Positions 8,221-16,121 of a DNA stretch of 32,890 bases are shown here, in pieces. The position numbers and the translations under genes were made by a program. The notes under the pieces were generated by a model, which searched no databases, was not told where the DNA came from, and was given only the letters and a program-made list of their open reading frames with translations. The first letter of the stretch is position 1. Every line of letters begins with the position of its first letter. The stretch lies in the IMG/VR virus record IMGVR_UViG_3300043567_000087, positions 1 to 32,890 of that record; one strand, given 5' to 3'. Source of the stretch: a virus.

Positions 8221-10052
8221 ACTACGTTTGATCTACCTTTTGCATTAGCACCTTGATTAACCAAGTTAATTATAGTTGCTCTGTTATCAATTAATAATTC
8301 TCTAATACCTCTAACATCATTTGCTTGAATATTAAATGTTATATTAGTTCCACTACCCATATCGTGATTAGGCACAATAGTTCCACTTGTGTTAGGTACA
8401 AATAATTCTCTACCTCGTTCCCCTACTGTGTATGGAGTCCCAGCAGTAACAGCACCACCTTCAGCTTTAAAAAATGAACCTACGATAGCTGAAATTATTT
8501 GACCTTCAACAGAACCACCCCCACTACCAGATTTTGCATTAGCTTGTGCTTGTTTTTCTTTAGTAATTAGTTTCTCAATAGATAATTGTTCTAATAAACC
8601 ACCTACTTGCCTAAATATTTCAAATGATTTTAACTTCTCAAAGAATATTTGACTAGCTAGTCTTAAAAGAATTTCTATTTGAGTTGCTAATATTCTTAAT
8701 AAAGCATTTTGTACTGCACTTTTAAATGTTTCTCCAAGAGATTTTCCTAATATTATAAATTCTGCCAATCCTCGTGAAATATCTTTTAATATTTGATCTA
8801 AAGTTTGTGCAACAACTTCAGTAGTGTTTTGTAAATTCTTTAATGCTTCATCATTTAATACTTTAAATCTTTCAATTATTTTTTCTAAAGTAGTTAATTG
8901 TTCAACTTGCTTTCCTTTAGTTCTATTAATGGATTCTTCAATTTGTTTTTGTGTATCTAATCTTTTTTTAGATTGTTCATCTAATAATTTTTCTAAATCA
9001 AACTGTTCAATCAATGTAGAGTTTTGACCTTCTAAAGAACCTTCACCATCTTTTGATATGTCGTTACCTAATTTTCTTAAATCGTTTAATCTTCTTAAAA
9101 AATCTCCTATAATAATAGCTATAACTTTTCCTCTAGTTCCTAATAATAAAAATCCTAATATCCCTATTTCTCCTACAACTGCTGGAAATTGTTTTCTTAA
9201 ATCATCTAAAGCTTTAATAGAATTAACTATTAATATAAATGGTTCTTTTATTAAAGTTATTAATCTTGTGCTAAAACTAGCAAATGCTTTTATTCCTTCA
9301 ATTAATCCTAAAGTAAAATCTCTAACTATTTTAGCTAATAATTCAGGATTGTTTCTTATAAAGTTTGTAAATACATTTGTTAAGTCAGCAAAGAAATCTA
9401 ACAGCCCAGCTTGGGCAATAGATTCTTGTATATTTTTAAATGAGTTTCTAAATCTGTTTGAAGCACCAGCAAAAGTATTGGCAAAAGCATCACTAGCATT
9501 TGAAAATTCTCCACCCTTTCCAAATTTCTTTAAAAACAATCTTACTATTTCTTCAGACGATACTTTAACACCATTTTGCAATCCTAAAAATTCTTCTAAA
9601 TTTCTTCTTTTTAATTCCCTTGCACCATCTATTCCTGTTCTTGACAAAGACGAAAATTCTCTTGATACAGTTTCAAGATCAATACCCAAAGCAATAGAAG
9701 CATTTTGTATAGCTGTTAAATTAGAAATTAAATCATTACTGTTTTTAGAAAAAGCAATAACAGTTTCAGATGCACGTTCTATTGAATCAGATTCTAATGG
9801 ACTAGAAGCTATAAATTTTTGTAGTGCTTCAAATGATTTTTTACCTTCATCTACTGAAGGGGATAATAATAAAAATTGATTTCTTAATTTTTGTGCTTGT
9901 GAACCTACATTTAGTATTCCCTTTATACCTGCACCTATTCCGATTCCTATAAGAGCATTTCTTAAATTAAAGATTGAGTTTTTTACATCAGTAAATGCTC
10001 TTGTGGCATTGTCTATAACATTAAGTTTTATGTTTAGTTGCTGATCTGCCAT
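8217..10052 (-). CDS. Tail tape measure protein (611 aa)
   Basis: Long alpha-helical protein downstream of the frameshifted tail chaperone, the standard place for the tape measure. The N-terminal part (residues 1-190) includes the 'NAFANTFAGASNRFRNSFKN' type tape measure region. There are hydrophobic stretches around 29-45 and 290-320 (EIGILGFLLLGTRGKVIAII), amphipathic helices and a coiled coil (340-420), and a C-terminal 'GGAVTAGTPYTVGERGRELF' motif common at the ends of siphophage tape measures. At about 1.5 angstrom per residue this suggests a tail near 90 nm. Its start lies 32 nt inside the frameshift product's reading frame. Confidence 0.9.
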   Translation of the reverse strand: MADQQLNIKLNVIDNATRAFTDVKNSIFNLRNALIGIGIGAGIKGILNVGSQAQKLRNQFLLLSPSVDEGKKSFEALQKFIASSPLESDSIERASETVIAFSKNSNDLISNLTAIQNASIALGIDLETVSREFSSLSRTGIDGARELKRRNLEEFLGLQNGVKVSSEEIVRLFLKKFGKGGEFSNASDAFANTFAGASNRFRNSFKNIQESIAQAGLLDFFADLTNVFTNFIRNNPELLAKIVRDFTLGLIEGIKAFASFSTRLITLIKEPFILIVNSIKALDDLRKQFPAVVGEIGILGFLLLGTRGKVIAIIIGDFLRRLNDLRKLGNDISKDGEGSLEGQNSTLIEQFDLEKLLDEQSKKRLDTQKQIEESINRTKGKQVEQLTTLEKIIERFKVLNDEALKNLQNTTEVVAQTLDQILKDISRGLAEFIILGKSLGETFKSAVQNALLRILATQIEILLRLASQIFFEKLKSFEIFRQVGGLLEQLSIEKLITKEKQAQANAKSGSGGGSVEGQIISAIVGSFFKAEGGAVTAGTPYTVGERGRELFVPNTSGTIVPNHDMGSGTNITFNIQANDVRGIRELLIDNRATIINLVNQGANAKGRSNVV

Positions 10053-10532
10053 AGTGTAGTTTTTCTTTTTCTGCCTTCACTTTAAAGTAAGCTATCCAAT
10101 AATAAAATTCATCTTGGGTTAGCAAGAGAACTTCTTCCATACTTTTGTTTAATTCCTGACCAAGAGCAAGTATAGAAAATAACTCTGTATCAGTTCTTAC
10201 TTTTTTTCAGCTTCCTCGTAAGAAACACCATTCAACATTTCTGTTGATACTCTAGCTATAACATTTGCATCAGCATTATTCAATAATGTTAGCTTGTCAT
10301 CTAGCTTAAATATTTTATTTCCTTCTGAGTCTTTTGCTTTTAAAACGATTGCATCTACTAATACTCCTAGATCATCATTCTTAGCACCTTTAAATAGGTT
10401 TCTTTTTTCACCAAGTGTAAATGGTGAACAATATATTATTAAAGGTTTGCCTTCCTCGCCCCACTCAGCAACCTCAATCTTTTTTATTCCTAAAGATTCA
10501 AATTGTGCCTTCACTCTATCTATTACGTTCAT
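10021..10532 (-). CDS. Tail assembly chaperone, -1 frameshift fusion product (170 aa)
   Basis: The upstream 111-aa frame ends with GAA AAA AAG TAA. The heptamer A AAA AAG (10200-10206) is the dnaX-type slippery site. After a -1 slip, reading continues from GTA at 10200 for 59 codons to a TAA at 10021. The added segment (VRTDTELFSILALGQELNKS, then EEVLLLTQDEFYYWIAYFKV) has the Trp/Tyr-rich helical look of gpT-type extensions. In lambda-like phages the G and G-T products, made at an unequal ratio, coat and assemble the tape measure. The unbroken downstream frame and slip site together make this a strong call. Confidence 0.85.
10197..10532 (-). CDS. Tail assembly chaperone, unshifted product (gpG-like, 111 aa)
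   Basis: The protein made when ribosomes do not slip. It begins MNVIDRVKAQFESLGIKKIE and contains a conserved 'PLIIYCSPFTLGEKRNLFKG' segment seen in tail chaperones of GTA-like and HK97-like phages. It sits between the tail tube gene and the tape measure gene, as expected. It would act in the cytoplasm as a chaperone for the tape measure and not remain in the virion. It is acidic and helical, with no enzymatic motif. Confidence 0.8.
   Translation of the reverse strand: MNVIDRVKAQFESLGIKKIEVAEWGEEGKPLIIYCSPFTLGEKRNLFKGAKNDDLGVLVDAIVLKAKDSEGNKIFKLDDKLTLLNNADANVIARVSTEMLNGVSYEEAEKK
10200..10206 (-). promoter_or_regulatory. Programmed -1 ribosomal frameshift slippery site (A AAA AAG)
   Basis: On the minus strand the reading A AAA AAG TAA lies at the very end of the 111-aa chaperone frame. 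A AAA AAG is the slippery heptamer of E. coli dnaX and suits lysine tRNA. The zero-frame stop comes immediately afterwards, so every slip adds the full downstream extension. I did not identify a clear stimulatory pseudoknot. Confidence 0.82.
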
Positions 10533-10552
10533 ATTCTTCCTTTTCTAATTAA

Positions 10553-10942
10553 TTATGCTTGTGTTGATAATGTTAATGTACCAGTACCAGTAAATGTTAA
10601 TTCAGCTTCTACTAGTCCATCAAAAGATGCTGATATATTATAAGCAGTTACTATTGCATTTCCTTCATAGTATTTATCTCCAGTAGTTGCACCTTCTGGG
10701 AAAAATTTAATTGCTATTTCGCCACCTACAACTAATAAAATTTGTCCTGCGTCAGCTTCATCAAAAAATAAACTTGCTGAACCAGAAAAACCTTTTAAAC
10801 CAGCTTTGTAAGTTCTTGTTGTATCACCTAATGAAGTATCTTCAATAGTGTCAGATGTTTGCTCTAAAGTATAACTTCTAAGTTCGCCAACAGTTGTTGT
10901 GCCAACTTTAATTAAACCTTCTGAGCCAGTATGCGTTGCCAT
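10553..10942 (-). CDS. Major tail tube protein (129 aa)
   Basis: A compact beta-rich protein starting MATHTGSEGLIKVGTTTVGE with the 'SYTLEQTSDTIEDTSLGDTTRTYKAG' pattern of small phage tail tube proteins (gpV N-terminal and TP901-1-like fold). The C-terminal half has alternating strands (GEIAIKFFPEG, EAELTFTGTGTLTLS). It should stack as hexameric rings to form the flexible tail tube. It lies between the tail terminator and the tail chaperone, the usual order. It has no extra Ig-like domain, unlike lambda gpV. Confidence 0.85.
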   Translation of the reverse strand: MATHTGSEGLIKVGTTTVGELRSYTLEQTSDTIEDTSLGDTTRTYKAGLKGFSGSASLFFDEADAGQILLVVGGEIAIKFFPEGATTGDKYYEGNAIVTAYNISASFDGLVEAELTFTGTGTLTLSTQA

Positions 10943-10966
10943 GTTTGTTTCCTTGTGTTGTTAATG

Positions 10967-11407
10967 TTAAGGTGTGCCAGAAGTGTATTGATACATAACT
11001 CGCACCACCATTCTGATACCACCTATTGGGAACAAAACTCCTTCATCAGTAGAAACCTCTACCACTTGAGTTTGTTTTGCGTACCCACCTCTTGTTCTAT
11101 CAGAATTTACTCTTGTTTCAATCGTAGTGATTAATTCATTACGTTTTGTGTCTATGTTTGATGTTGTTCCTTTGACATATCCAACAATAACAAAATCAGC
11201 AGTTGCTTCTCTTAATGCACTTGAAAAACTTATTGTTTGATCTGATCTAGTTTCGTTGCCAGATTGAACAAAACAAGCTGGGTATTGTTGTTCAGATAAT
11301 TCATCAACATTAAATGGTTCTCTAGTAACCTTCTTTAAAGTAATTGGTGATGTACCGGTTGAAATTGCTGTTACTATATTAGATGCTATATCTTCTCTTT
11401 TGCTCAT
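10967..11407 (-). CDS. Tail terminator protein (146 aa)
   Basis: An alpha/beta protein with the order of a gpU-like tail terminator: an N-terminal helix (REDIASNIVTAISTG), a 'PACFVQSGNETRS' strand region, and a C-terminal 'GGIRMVVRVMYQY' strand. It is about the usual length of the family. It lies between the gp10-like neck protein and the tail tube gene. It should cap the finished tail and form the joining ring to the head. Its start overlaps the upstream gene by one base. Confidence 0.75.
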   Translation of the reverse strand: MSKREDIASNIVTAISTGTSPITLKKVTREPFNVDELSEQQYPACFVQSGNETRSDQTISFSSALREATADFVIVGYVKGTTSNIDTKRNELITTIETRVNSDRTRGGYAKQTQVVEVSTDEGVLFPIGGIRMVVRVMYQYTSGTP

Positions 11408-11910
11408 TAGATTTTAGATAGTTTGTTATATTCTTTCATAAATACATTCATAATAGGTTGTTGTTCTCTTTGTCCTATTGCAAAGAATTTTCTTTTTCTT
11501 TGATTTCCTAATGCTTTTGTGTTTTCAAATTTACTTGCAAAATATATAATAGCTTCTGTCGGTGATGACTTCTGAGTTATGTTTGAAAGCATATTTCCAA
11601 AGAAGTTTAAATCAACTTTATTACTTTGTTTGCCCATAAAACTTCTGTACTCTTTATAACCACCTTCAAATGTTTTGTAAGTTGGACTTGCTGATCTTGG
11701 AGTAATGTTAAAGAAATATGGTTTAGTTGAATAAGCTGGGAAAGCATTTCCATCAGCATTAACTCCTCTTGATGTTCTTTGTTTAATAATACCCATTAAG
11801 AACTCAGCAGTTCTTCCTAATGCAGTCTTAACTATTTGTGGTTGTTCTCTTACTTGTTTTTCAAAGTTCTTAGCAACTTGTAAAGAATTATCTTCAACAG
11901 TTATCTTCAT
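11407..11910 (-). CDS. HK97 gp10-like / tail completion (neck) protein (167 aa)
   Basis: A basic, helix-rich protein: MKITVEDNSLQVAKNFEKQV, then 'TALGRTAEFLMGIIKQRTSRG' resembling virion morphogenesis gpG/gp10-type proteins. A segment 'GGYKEYRSFMGK' and a Gly-free basic C-terminus (RKRKFFAIGQREQQPIMNVF) follow. It lies between the head-tail adaptor and tail terminator, so it probably forms or helps assemble the neck. The family is assigned from layout plus the N-terminal pattern. Confidence 0.7.
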   Translation of the reverse strand: MKITVEDNSLQVAKNFEKQVREQPQIVKTALGRTAEFLMGIIKQRTSRGVNADGNAFPAYSTKPYFFNITPRSASPTYKTFEGGYKEYRSFMGKQSNKVDLNFFGNMLSNITQKSSPTEAIIYFASKFENTKALGNQRKRKFFAIGQREQQPIMNVFMKEYNKLSKI

Positions 11911-12371
11911 CTGATAAGTTGCAGTCTATGATATGGTGCTTTTTCTGCATCAGCTACTGTATTAGAATCATCAGCATCATACTCAACACCATCTCTTAAA
12001 ATAGTTTCAAGTTCATCTGCGTACATTTGTTTATAATGTTTCATCATTACTTGAAATCTATCAAGGTTATCATTTGAGTTAAATTTAGTTAATTGTGGAC
12101 AACAATAAAATCCAATTACTTTATAAACAGATAATCTTTTAAACTGTGCATCTGTTATTAATGTTCCGTTCATCTCAGTTGTGTTTAATAAAGATATATC
12201 TCTATAAGTTTGTTTTACATACACCGGCCACCATCTAATTCTTAAATCTCTTTCAATATCTGCTCTTGCGAATGCGTGGTAATCTGTTGGTGATGTGAAT
12301 GATGCTATTCCAAATCCTAAAATATCTGGTTGGTAAACTGTTAAATCTGAATCGGTAGAAAAATTTGCCAT
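11907..12371 (-). CDS. Head-tail connector / adaptor protein (154 aa)
   Basis: First gene after the major capsid protein. Contains helices around 'FARADIERDLRIRWWPVYVK' and a cysteine pair in 'IGFYCCPQLTKF', then a helix 'MMKHYKQMYADELETILRDG'. This is the layout of gp6/gp15-like adaptor proteins that dock under the portal. It overlaps the next gene by four bases. A strong hairpin (12390-12411) separates it from the capsid gene, which could lower its expression relative to capsid. Confidence 0.68.
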   Translation of the reverse strand: MANFSTDSDLTVYQPDILGFGIASFTSPTDYHAFARADIERDLRIRWWPVYVKQTYRDISLLNTTEMNGTLITDAQFKRLSVYKVIGFYCCPQLTKFNSNDNLDRFQVMMKHYKQMYADELETILRDGVEYDADDSNTVADAEKAPYHRLQLIR

Positions 12372-12389
12372 AGTATAATCTTGTTAAGT

Positions 12390-12411
12390 GGTGGGGCTTT
12401 TACACCCCACC
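12390..12411 (-). terminator. GC-rich hairpin between capsid and connector genes
   Basis: Minus-strand GGTGGGG and CCCCACC form a perfect 7-bp stem around an 8-nt loop (TGTAAAAG). It lies ten bases after the major capsid stop codon. No long U-run follows on this strand (ACTTAACAAG), so it is more likely a partial terminator or an mRNA-end stabiliser than a full stop. Either would raise capsid protein relative to the neck proteins. Confidence 0.55.
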
Positions 12412-12420
12412 GAAGTTTAA

Positions 12421-13275
12421 TTAAAGTGCTGTATCAGTTCTTACAGTTACTCCATAAGTGTCTTTAATAACACCTACTCCGTAAACGATAGAAGCTACTA
12501 ATTCAGTTGCTCTTAAAGAAGCATCTCTTTGAGATTCAACTTTAAATTCTTCTTTCATAGCAAGTCCTAATGATGCAGGGTGAAATACTCCACCATACGA
12601 ATCATCATAAGCATCAATAGTAATGTTAGCATTTTCAAATACATCAATACCAGCGATTCTGCCGATATATCCGTTTCTTAATGCTTCGTTACCAATGTCC
12701 GATATTGCAGTTGCTGTTGATGCAACATATCCAGCTTGAGTTAAAGTCTTTTTCAAGTTGAATAATGCTTTAGGGTGAAACACACCATAATAAGGTGCTG
12801 GTACGTTTGCAGTTCTTAAGATTGCTTGTGCTTTGAAAAGCAAGTCAGCAGTCAATTCAGTTCCTGCACCACCTTGATCGTTAGCAGATGCAAAATCGTC
12901 TAATAGATTTACTAAATCAGTATCTACTTTTTTAGCAATCGCTTCGCCGAATAATTTACCAATGTCAGCACCAACATTTCTAGAAGCTGAGTTTGCTCCA
13001 AGATCCGTTAAAGTTGTCATCACGCCAACTTCCGAAGCTGTAATAGTAGCTGAAGTTGGGTTTACTGCTGTGTTTGATAAGTCAGTTGCTTCGTTTACTG
13101 CTGAAGCACTGATAGTAGGGTACACTGGTACTTCTACTGTTTTTCCTGACCCAACGATTGGGTAAAGAGTTACAAGTGGTCTCATTACAGACGTTTCTTG
13201 GAATGTAAAGATCGCTTCTTGTGTTATGTTTGTAAACAGTTCACTTAATGTTGAACTTGTTGATTCATTAGCCAT
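12421..13275 (-). CDS. Major capsid protein, HK97 fold (284 aa)
   Basis: Begins MANESTSSTLSELFTNITQE. It carries HK97-type landmarks: an N-terminal arm, a 'TVEVPVYPTISASAVNEATD' E-loop/strand region, 'GEAIAKKVDTDLVNLLDDF' spine helix, an A-domain (FHPKALFNLKKTL) and the C-terminal 'ATELVASIVYGVGVIKDTYG' strand. There is no cleavable delta domain and no protease gene, consistent with the separate scaffold just upstream. It forms the icosahedral shell. The gene is followed by a hairpin that may boost or limit read-through. Confidence 0.9.
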   Translation of the reverse strand: MANESTSSTLSELFTNITQEAIFTFQETSVMRPLVTLYPIVGSGKTVEVPVYPTISASAVNEATDLSNTAVNPTSATITASEVGVMTTLTDLGANSASRNVGADIGKLFGEAIAKKVDTDLVNLLDDFASANDQGGAGTELTADLLFKAQAILRTANVPAPYYGVFHPKALFNLKKTLTQAGYVASTATAISDIGNEALRNGYIGRIAGIDVFENANITIDAYDDSYGGVFHPASLGLAMKEEFKVESQRDASLRATELVASIVYGVGVIKDTYGVTVRTDTAL

Positions 13276-13288
13276 GTTTTTATTTTAG

Positions 13289-14020
13289 TTAGTTGTTGTT
13301 AGTTGTTATTTTCATTTTAAAATTACCCTGATCTCTATGTTTCCTCATTTCAGCATATAATTTTCTGTCATTCGGATTACTTAAATCAAGATCACCCATT
13401 GTAACGGATTTGGGAGAATTTCCACCAATCTTACTTTGTGAACCACTACCACTTTGAGTAGCCATCACATGATGAGGATTGTTTTTTAAATATTCGCTTA
13501 CCAAATCATTAACTGACATTGGGTCGCCTTTGTCTGAGTATCTAGGAGTTCCATCTTCGTTGATAACTTCAACAGAACCTTGTTCAGATAGTCTAACATT
13601 ATTTCTAAGTAACTGTTTAACTTCTGCTGGTTTAACAGCTTTCAGTCCACTAGCTACATTGACTAATGTTTCGTCTATACGAATCCTTTTTAATTCAGAT
13701 TCCAACGATTGAATTTTTGAATCCTTTTTTGATACTGTCTCCTTCAGAACTTTATCAAACTCGCCACGTTGTTTAGCGATTTCTAGTTCCTTGTCTTTTT
13801 TTTCTTGAAGTAGTTTTTTAGCTTCTTCAATATCAATACCATCAAGTTTATTAGATACTGTTTTCTTGTATCGTTCTAATCTACGTTGAACAATCTGTTC
13901 AAGTTGATCTGCTGAAAAAACTTTATTCTCAACATCTTGATTGTTAGAAACTTCATTGACTCCAGCATTGTCTTGAGATGCTGTATTCTCAACCGACTCT
14001 TTTTTTACTTGGTCGTTCAT
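13289..14020 (-). CDS. Capsid scaffolding protein (243 aa)
   Basis: A charged, helical protein directly before the capsid gene. The N-terminus is Asn/Glu-rich, then a long coiled coil (about 40-125: EQIVQRRLERYKKTVSNKLD ... KKDSKIQSLESELKRI) is followed by a basic C-terminus (NFKMKITTNNN) suited to contact the capsid. This matches phage scaffold proteins (DUF4355/phage minor structural GP20 type). It should guide procapsid assembly and leave or be lost before packaging. A good ribosome site (AAGGAGAAC) precedes the ATG. Confidence 0.82.
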   Translation of the reverse strand: MNDQVKKESVENTASQDNAGVNEVSNNQDVENKVFSADQLEQIVQRRLERYKKTVSNKLDGIDIEEAKKLLQEKKDKELEIAKQRGEFDKVLKETVSKKDSKIQSLESELKRIRIDETLVNVASGLKAVKPAEVKQLLRNNVRLSEQGSVEVINEDGTPRYSDKGDPMSVNDLVSEYLKNNPHHVMATQSGSGSQSKIGGNSPKSVTMGDLDLSNPNDRKLYAEMRKHRDQGNFKMKITTNNN

Positions 14021-14052
14021 TGTTTGTTCTCCTTCTATATTGTTATATTAGT

Positions 14053-14070
14053 CAATTATCAAGATAATTG
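14053..14070. promoter_or_regulatory. Perfect inverted repeat upstream of scaffold gene
   Basis: CAATTATC-AA-GATAATTG is a perfect 8-bp inverted repeat with a 2-bp centre, in the 77-bp gap before the scaffold gene. It may be an operator, a processing site, or a weak hairpin. A TTGATA/TATAGA pair on the minus strand overlaps it with 17-bp spacing, but its start would fall too close to the ribosome site, so a promoter here is only possible. Confidence 0.4.
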
Positions 14071-14097
14071 TAAAAATGCAACAGTATTAGGATATTT

Positions 14098-14307
14098 TTA
14101 TAGATCGGAAGTTTTTACGAAATCGTAATTGCCAGTTATCTGTGCTATTTCTGGTAACCTGATTTCAATACCTTCACATAACCAATCATACTCTAATTTA
14201 GATTCTTCATCTTTTATTAACTTTCCTAACTCAATAAATCTATTGTAATCTTCTAAAGTTAGTGTTTTTTTTTGTATTATTAGTTCTGCTTCTTTTATTG
14301 GTGTCAT
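14098..14307 (-). CDS. Small hypothetical protein (69 aa)
   Basis: A helical acidic protein: MTPIKEAELIIQKKTLTLED, then 'NRFIELGKLIKDEESKLEYD' and a C-terminal 'LPEIAQITGNYDF'. It lies between the MuF-like and scaffold genes with one base before the MuF start, and has a good ribosome site. Small genes at this position can encode head proteins or internal regulators. No family is recognised. Confidence 0.65.
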   Translation of the reverse strand: MTPIKEAELIIQKKTLTLEDYNRFIELGKLIKDEESKLEYDWLCEGIEIRLPEIAQITGNYDFVKTSDL

Positions 14308-14308
14308 T

Positions 14309-16120
14309 TTATATCTCCTTTATAAATTTAATAAATTGTGGGTCTACCAAGTCTGTTCTTTTCATTTCATAAAGACTAAAGTTTTCTGCGAACCATTCGT
14401 AAGGGTCTTTGTCTCCATATCTTGTTGCACTTTTTCTTAAATTGCTAGTTATTGTTTTAAGTTTTTCTTCTACAACCGGTGTAAATCTAGTTCCATAATT
14501 TGCTGTTGTTGCAGTTACCCCTTTCATTTGATGAACATGATGAGCAAACTCGTGGTACATAACATTTCTTAATTGATCTAATTGATTGTCAAAATAAATA
14601 AAGGCATTGTATGGTCTATTGACTGGGTTATCTCCAAATTTCCAATTAACATCTGTTACCTTTAATTTTTCAAGATAAAAATTTCTATATCTTTGTAAAT
14701 TTTCAGATTTAGTTAGATTTACATTTAACTTACCATCTCCCATTGACATAATTGATCTAGCAGTAGTTCTTGTTTTTACTATCCCTCTTATTTTTGGAAT
14801 GTTGTATTTATCTGCAAGATCATCTAACTCTTGTTTAACAACTGATATTTCTGTTAGTAGTTTTTCTCCAATATTACCTAATGATATTTTTCCAATATTT
14901 TGTGGATTACGAAATCTATTTATTGCAACACCACTTGCATCAACTGGGTATCTTACATCTTTAGTTGCGTTTACTATTTGTTGTTCTAATGATTTAATTG
15001 CTACTGCTTTTGGTACTGTTTGTAATTTGTCTGCTGTTATAGGGTTCTCTAAAGATGTTACATTAACTCCTGCTCTAGTTCTTGTAGTCGCAACTGGTGG
15101 AACAATAGTAGTAGTTTCTTGTGTAGCTGTTGGTTGTTCAAATTTATTTATATCATATTCAAAAGTACCATCTTCTTTTATTGTTCCCCAAGCTGGGTCA
15201 ACTGGTTGCCAATGATGTCTGCAATTATATCCACCTCTATCTAAGAATGGGTCGCTTCCTGATTTACCTTGCCATTCTTGTTGCCATAGTTCTCTTGCTT
15301 CATCTTCTGTAAAAACTCTGTCTGCGTTTTCAACACAAAAGTCTCTGCTATCTCTAATGATTGAACCATAATAAACATAAGACGTTAAACCTAATTCATC
15401 TGCTCTAAACTTTGCAAACTGTCCATCAAACCCCATTAAGGCATCTTGTACTATTTGAGATGAATAGACTGCTAAGTTAGCACCTGTAACTGTTGAACCA
15501 TAAGTTTGTTTAAGTTCATCTACTGCTGTTTTAAAATCTTCTGTGTTTGTTTTACCTGCAATCTTTTGTTCTTGAATAAAGTTTACAAGTTCTTTTTGTT
15601 TTTTAGTATCTGCTTGTTGATATATTCCATTTATTTTATCTCTAATTGTTTGCACCATTTCTGTTATTGGTTTGCCTACTAATGTAGATTGATAAACTTC
15701 TTGTGCTAATGTGTTTGTAAATTCAGTAGCTAGATTCTCAAATTGACTAAATGCAATCTTCTTTAACTGTTGTATTGTAACTAAATCAGCTTCTGTTATT
15801 TGTTTAAATTCCTCAGGTATAGGAAGTTTTCCATAAGTAGCTACAATCGTACCGGCTATCTTGTCGTAATCATTTATAAATGCTTGTGCCTTTGTTAAAT
15901 AAAGTTCTTCTATGGCTTGTTGTAGTTTTGGTCTTATTTCAATCGCAAGTCTAGTATTGAATAATGCACCATCTTGTACTGGAAGTTTTGATACAGCTTG
16001 TACTACTCGCTGTTCTAATGTTCTTAGTGTATCGTTTAATAGTTTTTGATGCTGTGCTTCTAAATTATCTACTGCTTTTGCTCTAATGATTTGCAGTTGC
16101 TGTAATAAATCTTGTGCCAC
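14309..16120 (-). CDS. MuF-like head morphogenesis protein with C-terminal zincin domain (603 aa)
   Basis: Residues 1-240 are helical, as in MuF/portal-associated proteins. Residues about 250-325 carry the MuF core (RDSRDFCVENADRVFTEDEA, then a Cys/His-rich GGYNCRHHWQPVDPAW). A variable linker (330-430) leads to a C-terminal domain with HEFAHHVHQ (H523, E524, H527) and a likely third ligand Glu in DPYEWFAENFS (E579), a zinc metallopeptidase signature. MuF proteins sit inside the head near the portal and can be ejected with DNA; toxin-type C-terminal domains on MuF are known in other phages. The peptidase target is unknown: a host protein or the phage's own head proteins. Confidence 0.8.
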   Translation of the reverse strand: MAQDLLQQLQIIRAKAVDNLEAQHQKLLNDTLRTLEQRVVQAVSKLPVQDGALFNTRLAIEIRPKLQQAIEELYLTKAQAFINDYDKIAGTIVATYGKLPIPEEFKQITEADLVTIQQLKKIAFSQFENLATEFTNTLAQEVYQSTLVGKPITEMVQTIRDKINGIYQQADTKKQKELVNFIQEQKIAGKTNTEDFKTAVDELKQTYGSTVTGANLAVYSSQIVQDALMGFDGQFAKFRADELGLTSYVYYGSIIRDSRDFCVENADRVFTEDEARELWQQEWQGKSGSDPFLDRGGYNCRHHWQPVDPAWGTIKEDGTFEYDINKFEQPTATQETTTIVPPVATTRTRAGVNVTSLENPITADKLQTVPKAVAIKSLEQQIVNATKDVRYPVDASGVAINRFRNPQNIGKISLGNIGEKLLTEISVVKQELDDLADKYNIPKIRGIVKTRTTARSIMSMGDGKLNVNLTKSENLQRYRNFYLEKLKVTDVNWKFGDNPVNRPYNAFIYFDNQLDQLRNVMYHEFAHHVHQMKGVTATTANYGTRFTPVVEEKLKTITSNLRKSATRYGDKDPYEWFAENFSLYEMKRTDLVDPQFIKFIKEI

Positions 16121-16121
16121 A

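Noticed and set aside
9058-9879. Plus-strand 273-codon open frame opposite the tape measure gene
   Set aside because: It lies wholly antisense to a well-supported tape measure gene, has no ribosome site, and its composition is what the reverse of an AT-rich helical gene gives.
14799-15312. Plus-strand open frames opposite the MuF gene
   Set aside because: Antisense shadows of the MuF-peptidase gene, without start signals.
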